Of a stretch of 54,528 nt of DNA, positions 38,399 through 48,030 are shown in pieces (within the stretch, counting starts at the first letter, position 1; every line of letters starts with the position of its first letter). A program made the position numbers and the translations under genes. This DNA is from Caballeronia mineralivorans PML1(12). GTDB lineage: Bacteria; Pseudomonadota; Gammaproteobacteria; Burkholderiales; Burkholderiaceae. The DNA is taken from positions 1-54,528 of the forward strand of contig NZ_AEJF01000001.1 of assembly GCF_001028175.1 (NCBI RefSeq), written 5' to 3'. The notes under the pieces are model-generated. The model had not been told where the DNA came from. It saw only the letters and a program-made list of their open reading frames with translations, and did not search any database.

Positions 38399-38521
38399 CT
38401 GCTCAATCCTTCAAGACGCACTGGGGAAACAGCGATGCATATAACCCTATGGCATTGCGGGCTCATTCAGCCGAAACCCGCAATAACATCGAATCACATT
38501 CGAACCATCAGATTCAACAAC

Positions 38522-38550
38522 GGCCGGCGCGCGACTCTCACGCGCCGGCC
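38522..38550 (-). terminator. Hairpin terminator candidate after pnp
   Basis: GGCCGGCGCG and CGCGCCGGCC form a 10-bp all-GC stem with a 9-base loop, 17 bases past the pnp stop. The following T content is modest (GTTGTTG). A second dyad, ATTGCGGG / CCCGCAAT at 38454-38484, lies in the leader of the downstream oxidoreductase. Confidence 0.65.
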
Positions 38551-38566
38551 ATCCAAACTTACCGCA

Positions 38567-40708
38567 TTACTGCTGCGGCGGCTGGATCGGTTCGATCGGC
38601 GCGCCGCCTTCGTTCAACAACGCTTTCGCCGACAAACGCACACGGCCCTTTTCGTCTGTCTGAATGACCTTGACCTTCACGATCTGGCCTTCCTTCAGGT
38701 AGTCGTTGATGTCCTTGATGCGCTCGTTGACGATTTCCGAGATGTGCAGCAGACCATCCTTGCCCGGAAGAATATTCACGATTGCGCCAAAGTCCAGCAA
38801 TTTGAGAACCGGGCCTTCGTAGACCTGGCCCACTTCGACTTCGGCCGTGATGTTCTCAATGCGCTTCTTCGCTTCCGCCATGCCTTCGCTGCTCGTGCTC
38901 GCGATGGTCACCACGCCGTCGTCGGAAATGTCGATGGTCGTGTTGGTTTCTTCAGTCAACGCACGGATCACCGAACCGCCCTTGCCGATCACGTCGCGGA
39001 TCTTTTCCGGATTGATCTTCATGGTGATCATGCGCGGCGCGTAGTCCGACAGGTTCGTGTTCGTGCCCGGAACTGCGGTGGTCATCTTGCCCAGGATATG
39101 CATGCGGCCTTCCTTCGCCTGCGCGAGCGCGACCTGCATGATTTCCTTCGTGATGCCCTGGATCTTGATGTCCATCTGCAGTGCCGTCACGCCTTGCGCC
39201 GTGCCCGCCACCTTGAAGTCCATGTCGCCGAGGTGATCTTCGTCGCCCAGGATGTCGGTCAGCACCGCGAACTTGTTGCCTTCCAGAATCAGGCCCATCG
39301 CGATACCCGCGACGTGCGCTTTCATCGGCACACCGGCGTCCATCAGCGCGAGACAGCCGCCGCAGACCGATGCCATCGACGAAGAACCGTTCGATTCCGT
39401 GATTTCCGACACCACGCGAATGGAGTAGCCGAATTCGTCGGCGCTCGGCAAGCAAGCAGCCAGCGCGCGCTTGGCCAGACGTCCGTGACCGATTTCACGG
39501 CGCTTCGGCGAACCGACGCGACCCGTTTCGCCGGTCGCGAACGGAGGCATGTTGTAGTGGAGCATGAAGCGTTCGCGATACTCGCCTTCGAGCGCGTCGA
39601 TGTTCTGCTCGTCGCCCTTCGTACCGAGCGTTGCGATCACCAGCGCTTGCGTTTCGCCGCGCGTGAACAGAGCCGAACCGTGCGTACGCGGCAGCACACC
39701 GGTACGGATTTCGATCGGGCGGACGGTGCGCGTGTCGCGGCCGTCAATACGCGGTTCGCCGTTCAGGATCTGCGTACGGACGATCTTCGCTTCGATATCG
39801 AACATCACGTTGCCGATAGTCGCCTTGTCAGCCGGCGTTTCGCCCGCTGCGATAGCGTCGTCCGTCAGCTTCGCGGTCGTTGCTGCGTAGACTTCCTTCA
39901 GCTTTGCGCTGCGAGCCGACTTGTCGCGGATCTGATAAACGGACAGCAACTCGGCTTGTGCCAGTTCCGTCACGCGTGCGATCAGCGGCTCGTTCTTCGG
40001 CGCCGGCGTCCAGTCCCACTCCGGCTTGCCGCCTTCAGCGACGAGCTCATGAATTGCGTCGATAGCGATTTGCATCTGGTCGTGACCGAACACCACGGCG
40101 GCCAGCATGACTTCTTCGGTCAGCTGTTGCGCTTCCGATTCGACCATCAGCACTGCGCGTTCCGTACCGGCGACGATCAAATCGAGCGCCGATTCCTTCA
40201 TCTGCGGACGCGTCGGGTTCAGCACGAATTCATTGTTGATATACGCGACGCGGGCAGCGCCCACCGGGCCGTTGAACGGCAGGCCGGAGATAGCCAGCGC
40301 TGCCGACGCGCCGATCAGCGCGGGGATGTCGGCAGGCACATCGGGATTCAGCGATAGCACGTGAATCACGACCTGGACTTCGTTATAGAAGCCTTCCGGG
40401 AACAGCGGACGCAGCGGACGGTCGATCAGGCGCGAGATCAGCGTTTCGCCTTCCGACGGACGGCCTTCGCGACGGAAGAAACCACCCGGGATCTTGCCGG
40501 CTGCGTAGGTCTTTTCCAGATAATCGACGGTCAGCGGGAAGAAGTCCTGGCCCGGCTTTGCCGTTTTCGCGCCGACAACCGTCGCGAGCACCACGGTATC
40601 TTCCACGTCGACGATCACAGCGCCACTGGCCTGACGTGCAATTTCACCGGTTTCCAGGCGAACATTGTGTTGTCCCCACTTGAATTCTTTGACGATCTTT
40701 TTAAACAT
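38567..40708 (-). CDS. pnp: Polyribonucleotide nucleotidyltransferase (PNPase)
   Basis: A 713-residue phosphorolytic 3'-5' exoribonuclease and degradosome component. The ATG at 40708 ([16 protein letters not shown]) has GAAGGAGTGAGA upstream; a longer frame is not used. Two RNase PH domains are followed by KH ([16 protein letters not shown]) and S1 ([20 protein letters not shown]) domains. [20 protein letters not shown] is the first core signature. It lies downstream of rpsO, the conserved rpsO-pnp arrangement. Confidence 0.97.
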   Translation of the reverse strand: MFKKIVKEFKWGQHNVRLETGEIARQASGAVIVDVEDTVVLATVVGAKTAKPGQDFFPLTVDYLEKTYAAGKIPGGFFRREGRPSEGETLISRLIDRPLRPLFPEGFYNEVQVVIHVLSLNPDVPADIPALIGASAALAISGLPFNGPVGAARVAYINNEFVLNPTRPQMKESALDLIVAGTERAVLMVESEAQQLTEEVMLAAVVFGHDQMQIAIDAIHELVAEGGKPEWDWTPAPKNEPLIARVTELAQAELLSVYQIRDKSARSAKLKEVYAATTAKLTDDAIAAGETPADKATIGNVMFDIEAKIVRTQILNGEPRIDGRDTRTVRPIEIRTGVLPRTHGSALFTRGETQALVIATLGTKGDEQNIDALEGEYRERFMLHYNMPPFATGETGRVGSPKRREIGHGRLAKRALAACLPSADEFGYSIRVVSEITESNGSSSMASVCGGCLALMDAGVPMKAHVAGIAMGLILEGNKFAVLTDILGDEDHLGDMDFKVAGTAQGVTALQMDIKIQGITKEIMQVALAQAKEGRMHILGKMTTAVPGTNTNLSDYAPRMITMKINPEKIRDVIGKGGSVIRALTEETNTTIDISDDGVVTIASTSSEGMAEAKKRIENITAEVEVGQVYEGPVLKLLDFGAIVNILPGKDGLLHISEIVNERIKDINDYLKEGQIVKVKVIQTDEKGRVRLSAKALLNEGGAPIEPIQPPQQ

Positions 40709-40843
40709 TCTCACTCCTTCTTCGTTATGCCTCGCCGCGTCCTGGCGTGTTGTCGTGTGCTCCGGAGCATCCGGAACCCGCGCACACGCCGATGAAAACT
40801 GCGAAGCCAAGCGATGACCGGAACCGCGCAAGAGAGGGGTGTA

Positions 40844-40895
40844 TGTCATTCCAACGCAACACGACACGCGATGCGCATGACGCGCTGGAATGACA
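40844..40895 (-). promoter_or_regulatory. Inverted repeat in pnp leader, possible autoregulatory hairpin
   Basis: TGTCATTCCA (40844-40853) and TGGAATGACA (40886-40895) form a 10-bp perfect stem with an inner ATGCGCAT dyad, inside the 318-base leader region (40709-41026) upstream of pnp. In E. coli the pnp leader hairpin is cut by RNase III for autocontrol by PNPase; the same role here is inference. The rest of the gap has no gene, and I found no confident promoter. Confidence 0.5.
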
Positions 40896-41026
40896 CAAAG
40901 CTCTGCCGCGAGGCCCGGTCCTGTAGTCGAATCGGCTTCCGATCCGGGGTTGGCTTTAATGCAAGCCTTCGATATTTCCCGCTTTTTCCACTTCCGCGCC
41001 CGTGAAGAGCGCGCCGTTCAAAAACA

Positions 41027-41060
41027 AAATGCCTGTATCAGCAGACTGACACAGGCATTT
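41027..41060 (-). terminator. Rho-independent terminator after rpsO
   Basis: AAATGCCTGT pairs with ACAGGCATTT; an inner TCAG/CTGA extends the stem. On the - strand it continues into TTTTGTTTTTG. It lies 20 bases past the rpsO stop and separates most rpsO transcripts from pnp. Confidence 0.8.
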
Positions 41061-41079
41061 CGTTGTGAACGCTAGCCGC

Positions 41080-41355
41080 TTACTTGCGCAGGCCCAGCTT
41101 CTCGATCAGCGAGCGATAACGGTCGGCGTCTTTGCCCTTGAGGTAATCGAGCAGCTTACGACGACGGCTCACCATGCGCAGCAGACCGCGGCGGCTGTGG
41201 TGATCTTTCGTGTGGGCCTTGAAGTGAGTGGTCAGTTCGTTGATACGGGTGGTCAGCAGTGCGACTTGCACTTCTGGCGATCCGGTATCGTTAGCGGCGC
41301 GCGCATATTCTGCGACGACGTCGGACTTCTTTGCATGAGCAACTACGGTAGACAT
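41080..41355 (-). CDS. rpsO: 30S ribosomal protein S15
   Basis: A 91-residue ribosomal protein binding the central domain of 16S r[23 protein letters not shown] and [20 protein letters not shown] are diagnostic. The length is standard (89-91). It has its own promoter and a long structured leader that may allow feedback by S15. Confidence 0.98.
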   Translation of the reverse strand: MSTVVAHAKKSDVVAEYARAANDTGSPEVQVALLTTRINELTTHFKAHTKDHHSRRGLLRMVSRRRKLLDYLKGKDADRYRSLIEKLGLRK

Positions 41356-41451
41356 TTGATTTTCCTTTGAAACGGACAGGCGGTCACGGAAGAAGGGCCG
41401 TGCCGTGGGTTTTCTGCATCTTTCCGCAGTCGATAACTCGACTTTGGATTC

Positions 41452-41504
41452 CTTGCCGGACGGGGGTTTGCTCGGGTTTTAAGGCCCTCCCCAAGTACGG
41501 CAAG
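41452..41504 (-). promoter_or_regulatory. Structured 5' leader of rpsO
   Basis: CTTGCCG at the predicted transcript start pairs with CGGCAAG about 45 bases on (+ strand 41498-41504 and 41452-41458), and inner GGGGAGGG can pair with CCCCC. Another small hairpin, GTCGA/TCGAC, follows. S15 autoregulation through mRNA structure is known in several bacteria; for this leader it is inferred. Confidence 0.45.
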
Positions 41505-41510
41505 TCGCGA

Positions 41511-41539
41511 ATTATAGCACAGCGGTTTTCACCGTCGAC
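41511..41539 (-). promoter_or_regulatory. rpsO promoter with extended -10
   Basis: On the - strand TGCTATAAT gives a perfect TATAAT with the extended TGn; a weak -35 (GTCGAC) lies 17 bases upstream. The start is predicted near 41504, leaving a ~149-base leader. Confidence 0.65.
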
Positions 41540-41598
41540 CCGGTTCCTGACGACGGACGAAATGAGGCAATAGGCTTGGGGCTTAAGCTTTCCTGGTT

Positions 41599-42960
41599 TT
41601 ACGACGCAGGACGCTTCATCTGGCAGGTGGTCGGCATGGCGGTCTGGGCTGCCGGGATTTTAAGCAACGTCCGAAAGCCAAAGCCGGAGCCTTCGTTGTC
41701 AAAATGCACGCCCGGCGTGCCGGCCTTGTCCATTTCCATCACATAAAGGGGCTGGATCAACTGGTGATCGGCGGCGCGCATTTCCGCGCTTTGGAAACCG
41801 TTGTCGAGCTTCATCCCTTCCAGCGCGCGGGCGACCGCGGTCGGGTCGACGCTGTGCGCCTCCTGCAGGGCCTGCGCGAGCATCTCGATCATGAGCGGCA
41901 TGCGCAGAAAGAGGTAATCGTCGGCGGCGGCCGGGAAACGGGCGCGAAAGGCCCCGTAGTAAGCGTCGGAAGCGCTGCCGCCTGCGTTCGGATGCCAGTC
42001 GGCCACGGCCACGACGTGTTTCACACCGGCGTCGCCCAGGGCGGCGGGCGCGCCCAGACTATTGCCGTAGAACGTGTAGAAGTGCGTGTCGAGACCTTGT
42101 TCGCGAGCGGCTTTGACGAGCAACGTGAGGTCATTGCCCCAGTTGCCGGTGATCACCGCATCGGCGCCGCTCGCGCGGATTTTCGCGATGTACGGGGCGA
42201 AGTCCTTGACGCGGCCGGCCGGAATGAATTCATCGGCGACGATCGCGATGTCCGGGCGGCGCTCCTTCAGCGCGCGCTGGGCTTCGTGGCTGACATCGTG
42301 GCCGAAGCTGTAATCCTGGTTGAACAAATAGACCTTTTTCACCGATTTATCGTGCTGGATGACGTCGGCGAGGGCGTTCATGCGCATGCCGGCGTGGGCA
42401 TCGAAGCGGAAATGCCAAAAGCTGCAATCCGCGTTGGTGAGCGCGGGATCGTCGGCCGAGTAATTGAGGAACACCACCCGATGTCCGGGATCACGGGCAT
42501 TTTGTTTATTGATGGCGTCGATGAGCGCCGCGGCAACCGCCGAGCTATTGCCTTGCAAAACGAAGCCGATGTTCTGGTCGATAGCCGCACGCAACTGAAC
42601 AAGGCTGGCTTCGCTGCTGCCCTTGCCGTCGAGTACAACGAGCTGGAGCGGGTGTTTGCCATCGGGCAAGCTGACACCGCCGTTCGCGTTCACGCGTTCA
42701 ATACCGAAGCGCAGATTGCGCTCGACCGCAGCGCCCGCATTGGCGAAAGGCCCCGACATGCCTTCGATCATGGCAACGCGAATGGGCGGTAAAGCCGGCG
42801 CCGTCTCCGCTGCAAACACGGGACAAACGAAGACGCTGGCAACGTATGAAGCCACGAGAAGCGAACCGGACAGGCGCTTGCCGGCACGCAATGCGCGGCC
42901 GAAAAGCCGGACCCATCTTGGAGAAAACACACGCGACAAGCCAAGGTCCATACAGTCCAT
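41599..42960 (-). CDS. Branched-chain amino-acid-type ABC transporter substrate-binding protein
   Basis: A 453-residue periplasmic binding protein (LivJ-like, type I fold). The N-terminus carries a long signal region with the hydrophobic run SGSLLVASYVASVFVCPVFA and likely cleavage after FAAE. RVAMIEGMSGPFANAGAAVE is the conserved first strand. The ligand is unknown. No permease or ATPase gene is adjacent, so it may serve distant transporters or act as a sensor partner. Start 42951 is an alternative. Confidence 0.87.
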   Translation of the reverse strand: MDCMDLGLSRVFSPRWVRLFGRALRAGKRLSGSLLVASYVASVFVCPVFAAETAPALPPIRVAMIEGMSGPFANAGAAVERNLRFGIERVNANGGVSLPDGKHPLQLVVLDGKGSSEASLVQLRAAIDQNIGFVLQGNSSAVAAALIDAINKQNARDPGHRVVFLNYSADDPALTNADCSFWHFRFDAHAGMRMNALADVIQHDKSVKKVYLFNQDYSFGHDVSHEAQRALKERRPDIAIVADEFIPAGRVKDFAPYIAKIRASGADAVITGNWGNDLTLLVKAAREQGLDTHFYTFYGNSLGAPAALGDAGVKHVVAVADWHPNAGGSASDAYYGAFRARFPAAADDYLFLRMPLMIEMLAQALQEAHSVDPTAVARALEGMKLDNGFQSAEMRAADHQLIQPLYVMEMDKAGTPGVHFDNEGSGFGFRTLLKIPAAQTAMPTTCQMKRPAS

Positions 42961-43203
42961 CCATGGATAAGTGAAAGCGAAGCGAACCGCGGATCATAGG
43001 ACGTTCGGCACGCTGCACGCAACCGCGAGGAAAATCCGCATCGACATGGAATACCCGCCTGAGGCTGCGCGTTCCATAGACATGGACATGCTCAAGCATC
43101 CGCAAAACCACCCGCCCACCCTGCATGTCAAAATAAGCGACACGGCGCAGAACAGCAGAAAAACCCACGACCGTCCGTGGATACGAATACGAAGGAGGCT
43201 TCA

Positions 43204-43713
43204 ATGTTGAGCAAGGCAATACGAAAACCTGCGGCAGCAATGGCACTTGCCCTGCTGCTCACGGCGTGCGCGCAGCCCTGGCAGAACTACCAGGCGGGCG
43301 CAGACTCGTCGACCATCACGGCAAGGCTCGGGCCGCCGAAAGAGGTCTACGACCTGCCGAACGGCGGCAAGCGCCTGATGTGGCCAACACAACCGCTGGG
43401 TGAAGTGACCACGGCGGCGGATATCGACGCATCGGGAAAGATCCTGAGCGTGCGCCAGGTCCTCGATGAAAACGAGTTCTACAAAGCGCAGATCGGCACC
43501 TGGACACGCAAGGACGTGCTGATCAACTTCGGACGTCCAGTGGAGACGTCCTACTTCCCGTTGATGAAACGCGAGGTCTGGACGTATCGGTACATGGAGG
43601 CAAACGTCTGGTACATGATGTACAGCTTTTACTTCGATGATCAGGGCACCCTGCGCCTGACGCAAAAAACGCCGGACCCGCTTCACGATCCCGACCGGCG
43701 AGTTTTCTTCTGA
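43204..43713 (+). CDS. Lipoprotein with BamE/SmpA-like repeats
   Basis: A 169-residue predicted lipoprotein: a signal segment with lipobox LTAC, lipidated Cys22, preceded by AAGGAGG at ideal distance to the ATG 43204. The mature part appears to hold two BamE/SmpA-like units, STITARLGPPKEVYDLPNGG and RKDVLINFGRPVETSYF, each a strand-turn pattern typical of that fold. Outer-membrane location is likely. It is not BamE itself, which is shorter. A terminator follows. Confidence 0.8.
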   Translation: MLSKAIRKPAAAMALALLLTACAQPWQNYQAGADSSTITARLGPPKEVYDLPNGGKRLMWPTQPLGEVTTAADIDASGKILSVRQVLDENEFYKAQIGTWTRKDVLINFGRPVETSYFPLMKREVWTYRYMEANVWYMMYSFYFDDQGTLRLTQKTPDPLHDPDRRVFF

Positions 43714-43752
43714 GTAGCGTGGAAGGAAGCGTGGAAGGATTTTTTATCGTCG

Positions 43753-43787
43753 AAAAAAAATGCCGCTTGTTCAAGCGGCATTTTTTT
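43753..43787. terminator. Rho-independent terminator, lipoprotein gene
   Basis: AAAAAAATGCCGCTT and AAGCGGCATTTTTTT form a 15-bp stem with a 4-base loop and T tract, 40 bases past the lipoprotein stop. Confidence 0.92.
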
Positions 43788-43931
43788 ATGCCTGGACTGC
43801 CGGAATCTTTTCATAGAAAGTAATTCGTAAGGTTTTGAGGCGCGGCAGCGATGACGCCGGAATCCCGTTTCCAGCGACAATTTGGCCGTTGCACCGTTGT
43901 GCTTCTCGTTACGCTTTTGGAGCTTATACCG

Positions 43932-44609
43932 ATGAATCGACCCAAACGCATGCTTGTCGAAAACGTCGGCTGGGCGGCTGAAATGGCTGCCAGCGACCCG
44001 GATTTCTTCGAAACGCTGGCTCAGGGCCAGAGTCCGACCGTACTGTGGATCGGTTGCTCGGATAGCCGCGTGCCCGCGGAAACCATTACCCATTCCAAGC
44101 CTGGCGATTTGTTCGTCCATCGCAACATCGCGAACCTGTTTTCGCCCACCGACGACAACATGATGAGCGTCCTCGAGTACGCGGTGAGCGTGCTGAAAGT
44201 GGATGATGTGATCGTGTGCGGACATTACGGGTGCGGCGGCGTGCGAGCGTCGTTACTGCCGATGTCTGATGCCCTGCCCCACGTCAACCGCCGCATTGCG
44301 CCGCTGTGTGCGCTCGCGCGTGCCCATAGCGGCGAACTCGATGTCATCGACACCATGGATTCACGCATCGACCGGCTGGCGGAACTGAGCGTGCTCGAAC
44401 AAGTGCGCGCGTTACGCGACACGTCGATCGTGTGCGACGCCGAGCGGGCGCCGCGTGTTCACGGCTGGATCTTCGGTTTGCGCGACGGCCGCATCAAGGT
44501 GCTTTCATCGGGAGACCCCGCCGATGCAGAGGCCAAGCCTCCCGCCGCTTCGAATGACACGGCTGCGCCCAGCGCGGCCCAGCGCGTGATGGAAGCCGTC
44601 GGCCGCTAG
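43932..44609 (+). CDS. can: Beta-class carbonic anhydrase
   Basis: A 225-residue beta-carbonic anhydrase starting MNRPKRMLVENVGWAAEMAA; the upstream in-frame extension is not conserved-looking. Zinc ligands are Cys42 (IGCSDSRVP, with Asp44/Arg46), His98 and Cys101 (CGHYGCGG). It interconverts CO2 and bicarbonate in the cytoplasm. The C-terminal 35 residues are Ala/Pro/Asp-rich and may be disordered. It lies 81 bases upstream of a SulP transporter, suggesting paired bicarbonate handling. Confidence 0.95.
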   Translation: MNRPKRMLVENVGWAAEMAASDPDFFETLAQGQSPTVLWIGCSDSRVPAETITHSKPGDLFVHRNIANLFSPTDDNMMSVLEYAVSVLKVDDVIVCGHYGCGGVRASLLPMSDALPHVNRRIAPLCALARAHSGELDVIDTMDSRIDRLAELSVLEQVRALRDTSIVCDAERAPRVHGWIFGLRDGRIKVLSSGDPADAEAKPPAASNDTAAPSAAQRVMEAVGR

Positions 44610-44690
44610 CCGCTCAATCTCACGTTTCAAACCTTCACCGTGCGAAGCCTTCCGCGCATCGCATGGTCTTACTCGCGCCCAAAAAAACTC

Positions 44691-46259
44691 ATGAACCTAC
44701 GAGAAACGCTTACAACCTTCCCGCGCGACCTGTTCGCGGGCACCGTCGTCTTTCTTGTCGCGATGCCGCTCTGTCTCGGCATCGCCAATGCATCCGGCGT
44801 TGAGCCGTTTGCCGGCTTGCTGTCGGGCATTATCGGCGGACTGGTTGTGGCACTGCTAAGCGGCTCGCATTTGAGCGTGAGCGGGCCGGCGGCGGGGCTG
44901 GTGGTGATTGTCGTCGATGGTATTGCGAAGCTCGGCAGCTTTTCGGCTTTCCTGATGGCGGTGATGCTGGCGGGCGTGATCCAGTTTGGCTTCGGCATGC
45001 TGAAGGCCGGACGCTTCGCGGCGTATGTGCCGTCGTCAGTGATCAAGGGCATGCTCGCGGCGATCGGCCTGTTGCTGATCATCAAGCAGGTGCCGCTCGC
45101 CGCCGGTTTGGCTAACGGCGGCGCTCATGTCGCCGCGCAAACTCCCGGCACGCTCGCTACACCATTCGGTGCGATGTCCCTTGCTGCGTGCGCTGCCGCC
45201 CTCTTGTCCATCGTGATCCTGGCCAGCTGGGAAACGAAGGCAATGCGCCGCTTTACGCTCGTGCGCGCGCTGCCCGCGCCGCTGGCCGTAGTGATGCTCG
45301 GTATCGCGATCACGCTGGCGCTCGACTTCGCCGCGCCGGGTTTTGCACCGCCGGCTGAACATCGCGTGTCGCTACCGTCGCTGGCTTCGTTCGCCGCGTT
45401 AAACGCCGCGTTCGACTGGCCGGATTTTTCGCAGCTTGTGAACCCCGACGTCTGGCGGCTCGCGATGACGCTTGCCATCGTCGCGAGTCTGGAGACCTTG
45501 CTGAGCCTCGAAGCGGTTGAACAAATCGATCCGAAGAAACGCACCGCGCATCCCGACCGGGAACTGAAGGCGCAGGGCATCGGCAACATAGTGGCGGGCG
45601 CGATCGGCGCGTTGCCGATCACATCGGTGATCGTGCGCAGTTCCGCCAACGTCCACGCGGGCGCGCAGAGCAGATGGTCGGCCTTCGTGCACGACGTCCT
45701 GCTGCTCGCGAGCGTGTTCGCACTGACGGCGGTGATCAACCTGATCCCGCTGGCATGCCTCGCCGCGATCCTGATTTTCACCGGGCTGAAACTGGCAAAG
45801 CCGTCGCTGTTCGCGGCTGTCGCCAAACAGGGATTCGAACGTTTTGCGCCGTTCATCGTGACGATCGCGGGCGTGCTGATGACCGATCTGCTGATCGGCA
45901 TCTTGCTGGGTATTGCATGCAGTATCGGGCTGGCGATTCACGCGAATCTGCAGCGGCCTATTACCATCGCCCAGCACGATGACCACTTCCTGCTGTCGTT
46001 TCGCAAGGACGTGTCGTTTCTCGGCAAGGTATCGCTCAAGCATCACCTGAAGCAAATTCCCGACAACGCGACCGTGATAGTCGATGCAAGCCGCGCCGAT
46101 TTCATCGATCCCGACGTGCGCGAGCTCATCGATAAATTCGTCGCCGATGCTCCCGCGCGCGGCATTCATGTGGAATGTCGACAACTTGAGCGCACGGCGC
46201 GGGAACGACCGGGTTTACAGCGGCGCATGACGTTCTTTAAACGAGTGCCGGTGAAGTAG
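44691..46259 (+). CDS. SulP family inorganic anion transporter
   Basis: A 522-residue transporter from the ATG at 44691 (an upstream GTG at 44640 adds 17 residues). Around 10-12 membrane helices start with FPRDLFAGTVVFLVAMPLCL; LSGIIGGLVVALLSGSHLSV and SVSGPAAGLVVIVVD are SulP core motifs. The C-terminal ~75 residues are STAS-like (TVIVDASRADFIDPDVREL). SulP members beside carbonic anhydrases are usually bicarbonate carriers; sulfate remains possible. Confidence 0.9.
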   Translation: MNLRETLTTFPRDLFAGTVVFLVAMPLCLGIANASGVEPFAGLLSGIIGGLVVALLSGSHLSVSGPAAGLVVIVVDGIAKLGSFSAFLMAVMLAGVIQFGFGMLKAGRFAAYVPSSVIKGMLAAIGLLLIIKQVPLAAGLANGGAHVAAQTPGTLATPFGAMSLAACAAALLSIVILASWETKAMRRFTLVRALPAPLAVVMLGIAITLALDFAAPGFAPPAEHRVSLPSLASFAALNAAFDWPDFSQLVNPDVWRLAMTLAIVASLETLLSLEAVEQIDPKKRTAHPDRELKAQGIGNIVAGAIGALPITSVIVRSSANVHAGAQSRWSAFVHDVLLLASVFALTAVINLIPLACLAAILIFTGLKLAKPSLFAAVAKQGFERFAPFIVTIAGVLMTDLLIGILLGIACSIGLAIHANLQRPITIAQHDDHFLLSFRKDVSFLGKVSLKHHLKQIPDNATVIVDASRADFIDPDVRELIDKFVADAPARGIHVECRQLERTARERPGLQRRMTFFKRVPVK

Positions 46260-46277
46260 CACGACCGCTCGGCGCAA

Positions 46278-46316
46278 TTAAAAACGGCTCTCGCTTTTGG
46301 CGAGAGCCGTTTTTAA
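46278..46316. terminator. Bidirectional terminator between SulP gene and leuA
   Basis: AAAAACGGCTCTCGC and GCGAGAGCCGTTTTT form a 15-bp stem with A and T tracts on each side, serving the convergent genes ending at 46259 (+) and 46364 (-). Confidence 0.93.
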
Positions 46317-46363
46317 TCAGCCAGGCAACCGGTTACGTGCCTCGCTGGTTCGCAAAAATCACA

Positions 46364-47908
46364 TCACGAAAGCTGTGGATTGAGCTTCTCGACTTTCGAA
46401 TGCAGCTTGTTGAGCGCCGCGAGATACGCCTTCGCCGATGCCGCCACAATGTCCGGGTCCGTGCCCACGCCGTTCACGATCCGGCCGCTCTTCGACAAAC
46501 GCACGGTTACTTCGCCTTGCGCCTGCGTGCCGGTGGTGATTGCGTTCACCGAATACAACACGAGCTCAGCGCCGCTCGATACCTTCGATTCAATCGCGTG
46601 CAGCGTCGCATCGACCGGACCGTTACCACGCGATTCGCCCCGTACTTCTATCCCATCGACGGCGAACACCACGCGTGCATGCGGCTGCTCACCCGTTTCC
46701 GAGTGCTGCGCGAGCGACACGAAGCGGAACGTTTCCTTAGCCTGCATTTCGGCCGATTCTTCGGAGACAATCGCCATGATGTCTTCATCGAAGATTTCAG
46801 ATTTACGGTCGGCGAGTTCCTTGAAGCGCACGAACGCAGCGTTCACATCCGTTTCCGATTCAAGCGTCACGCCGAGATCTTCCAGCCGCTGCTTGAACGC
46901 GTTGCGGCCGGACAACTTGCCGAGCACGATCTTGTTGGTCGACCAGCCCACATCTTCGGCGCGCATGATTTCGTAGGTATCGCGCGCCTTCAACACGCCG
47001 TCCTGGTGAATCCCGGAGGCGTGCGCAAACGCGTTCGCTCCGACCACAGCCTTGTTCGGCTGCACGACAAAACCGGTGATCTGCGACACGAGCTTCGAGG
47101 TCGGCACGATCTGCGTCGTATCGATACCGAGTTCCAGCCCGTAATAATCCTTGCGCGTTTTCATCGCCATCACGACTTCTTCCAGCGCCGTGTTACCCGC
47201 GCGCTCGCCCAGACCGTTGATGGTGCACTCGATCTGACGCGCGCCGCCGATGTGCACGCCGGCCAGCGAATTCGCGACCGCCATGCCGAGGTCGTCGTGG
47301 CAATGCACGGACCAAATCGCCTTGTCCGAATTCGGAACGCGTTCGCGAATGGTCTTGATCAGGTTGCCGTAGCCTTCCGGCACGGCATAGCCGACGGTAT
47401 CCGGAATGTTGATGATGGTCGCGCCTTCATCGATCACCGCTTCGAGCACACGGCACAGGAAGTCGAGATCCGAGCGGCTGCCGTCTTCCGGCGAGAATTC
47501 CACGTCATCGGTGAACTTGCGCGCGAAACGCACCGCGAGGCGCGCCTGTTCGTAGACCTGGTCGGCGCTCATGCGCAGCTTCTTTTCCATGTGCAGCGCC
47601 GACGTCGCGATGAACGTATGGATGCGGAAGTGATCGGCGGGCTTCAGGGCATCGGCGGCGCGCTGAATGTCTTTGTCGTTGGCGCGGGCGAGCGAGCAGA
47701 TCGTGCTGTCCTTCACCAGGCCTGCGATCGTGTGAATCGCATCGAAGTCGCCGTTAGAGCTCGCCGCGAAACCTGCTTCGATCACATCGACCTTCATCCG
47801 TTCGAGCGCCTTTGCGATCCGGATCTTCTCTTCCTTCGTCATCGACGCGCCGGGGGATTGCTCGCCATCGCGCAAGGTCGTGTCGAAAATGATCAGTTTC
47901 TCTGCCAT
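46364..47908 (-). CDS. leuA: 2-isopropylmalate synthase
   Basis: A 514-residue enzyme condensing acetyl-CoA and 2-oxoisovalerate, the first committed step of leucine synthesis. [20 protein letters not shown] (metal Asp and Arg) and [16 protein letters not shown] (His metal ligands) mark the HMGL barrel, and the C-terminal ~120 residues form the leucine-binding regulatory domain. GGAG lies 7 bases before the ATG. Expression is probably controlled by the attenuator immediately upstream, and activity by leucine feedback. Confidence 0.97.
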   Translation of the reverse strand: MAEKLIIFDTTLRDGEQSPGASMTKEEKIRIAKALERMKVDVIEAGFAASSNGDFDAIHTIAGLVKDSTICSLARANDKDIQRAADALKPADHFRIHTFIATSALHMEKKLRMSADQVYEQARLAVRFARKFTDDVEFSPEDGSRSDLDFLCRVLEAVIDEGATIINIPDTVGYAVPEGYGNLIKTIRERVPNSDKAIWSVHCHDDLGMAVANSLAGVHIGGARQIECTINGLGERAGNTALEEVVMAMKTRKDYYGLELGIDTTQIVPTSKLVSQITGFVVQPNKAVVGANAFAHASGIHQDGVLKARDTYEIMRAEDVGWSTNKIVLGKLSGRNAFKQRLEDLGVTLESETDVNAAFVRFKELADRKSEIFDEDIMAIVSEESAEMQAKETFRFVSLAQHSETGEQPHARVVFAVDGIEVRGESRGNGPVDATLHAIESKVSSGAELVLYSVNAITTGTQAQGEVTVRLSKSGRIVNGVGTDPDIVAASAKAYLAALNKLHSKVEKLNPQLS

Positions 47909-47938
47909 GTCGGGCTCCAGTGGGGGCTTTTAGATTTT

Positions 47939-47989
47939 AAAAAACGGTGGAGAAAAGCAATACGGAATTCGGGTGTTCGCGCCACCGCT
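47939..47989 (-). terminator. leuA attenuator terminator (segments 3:4)
   Basis: Segment 3 (GCGGTGG..., + strand 47978-47988) pairs with CCACCG (47945-47950), followed on the - strand by T6 at 47944-47939. It lies 31 bases before the leuA ATG. The same segment 3 can instead pair with the leader-peptide region, the antiterminator. Confidence 0.75.
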
Positions 47990-48030
47990 GGCGTCGAAAA
48001 CCACGAACGAGCAGACGGAAGGCGGGAAGC

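Noticed and set aside
37421..40357. A 978-codon + strand frame opposite pnp and the quinone oxidoreductase
   Set aside because: Antisense to two solid genes, with the same codon-bias composition.
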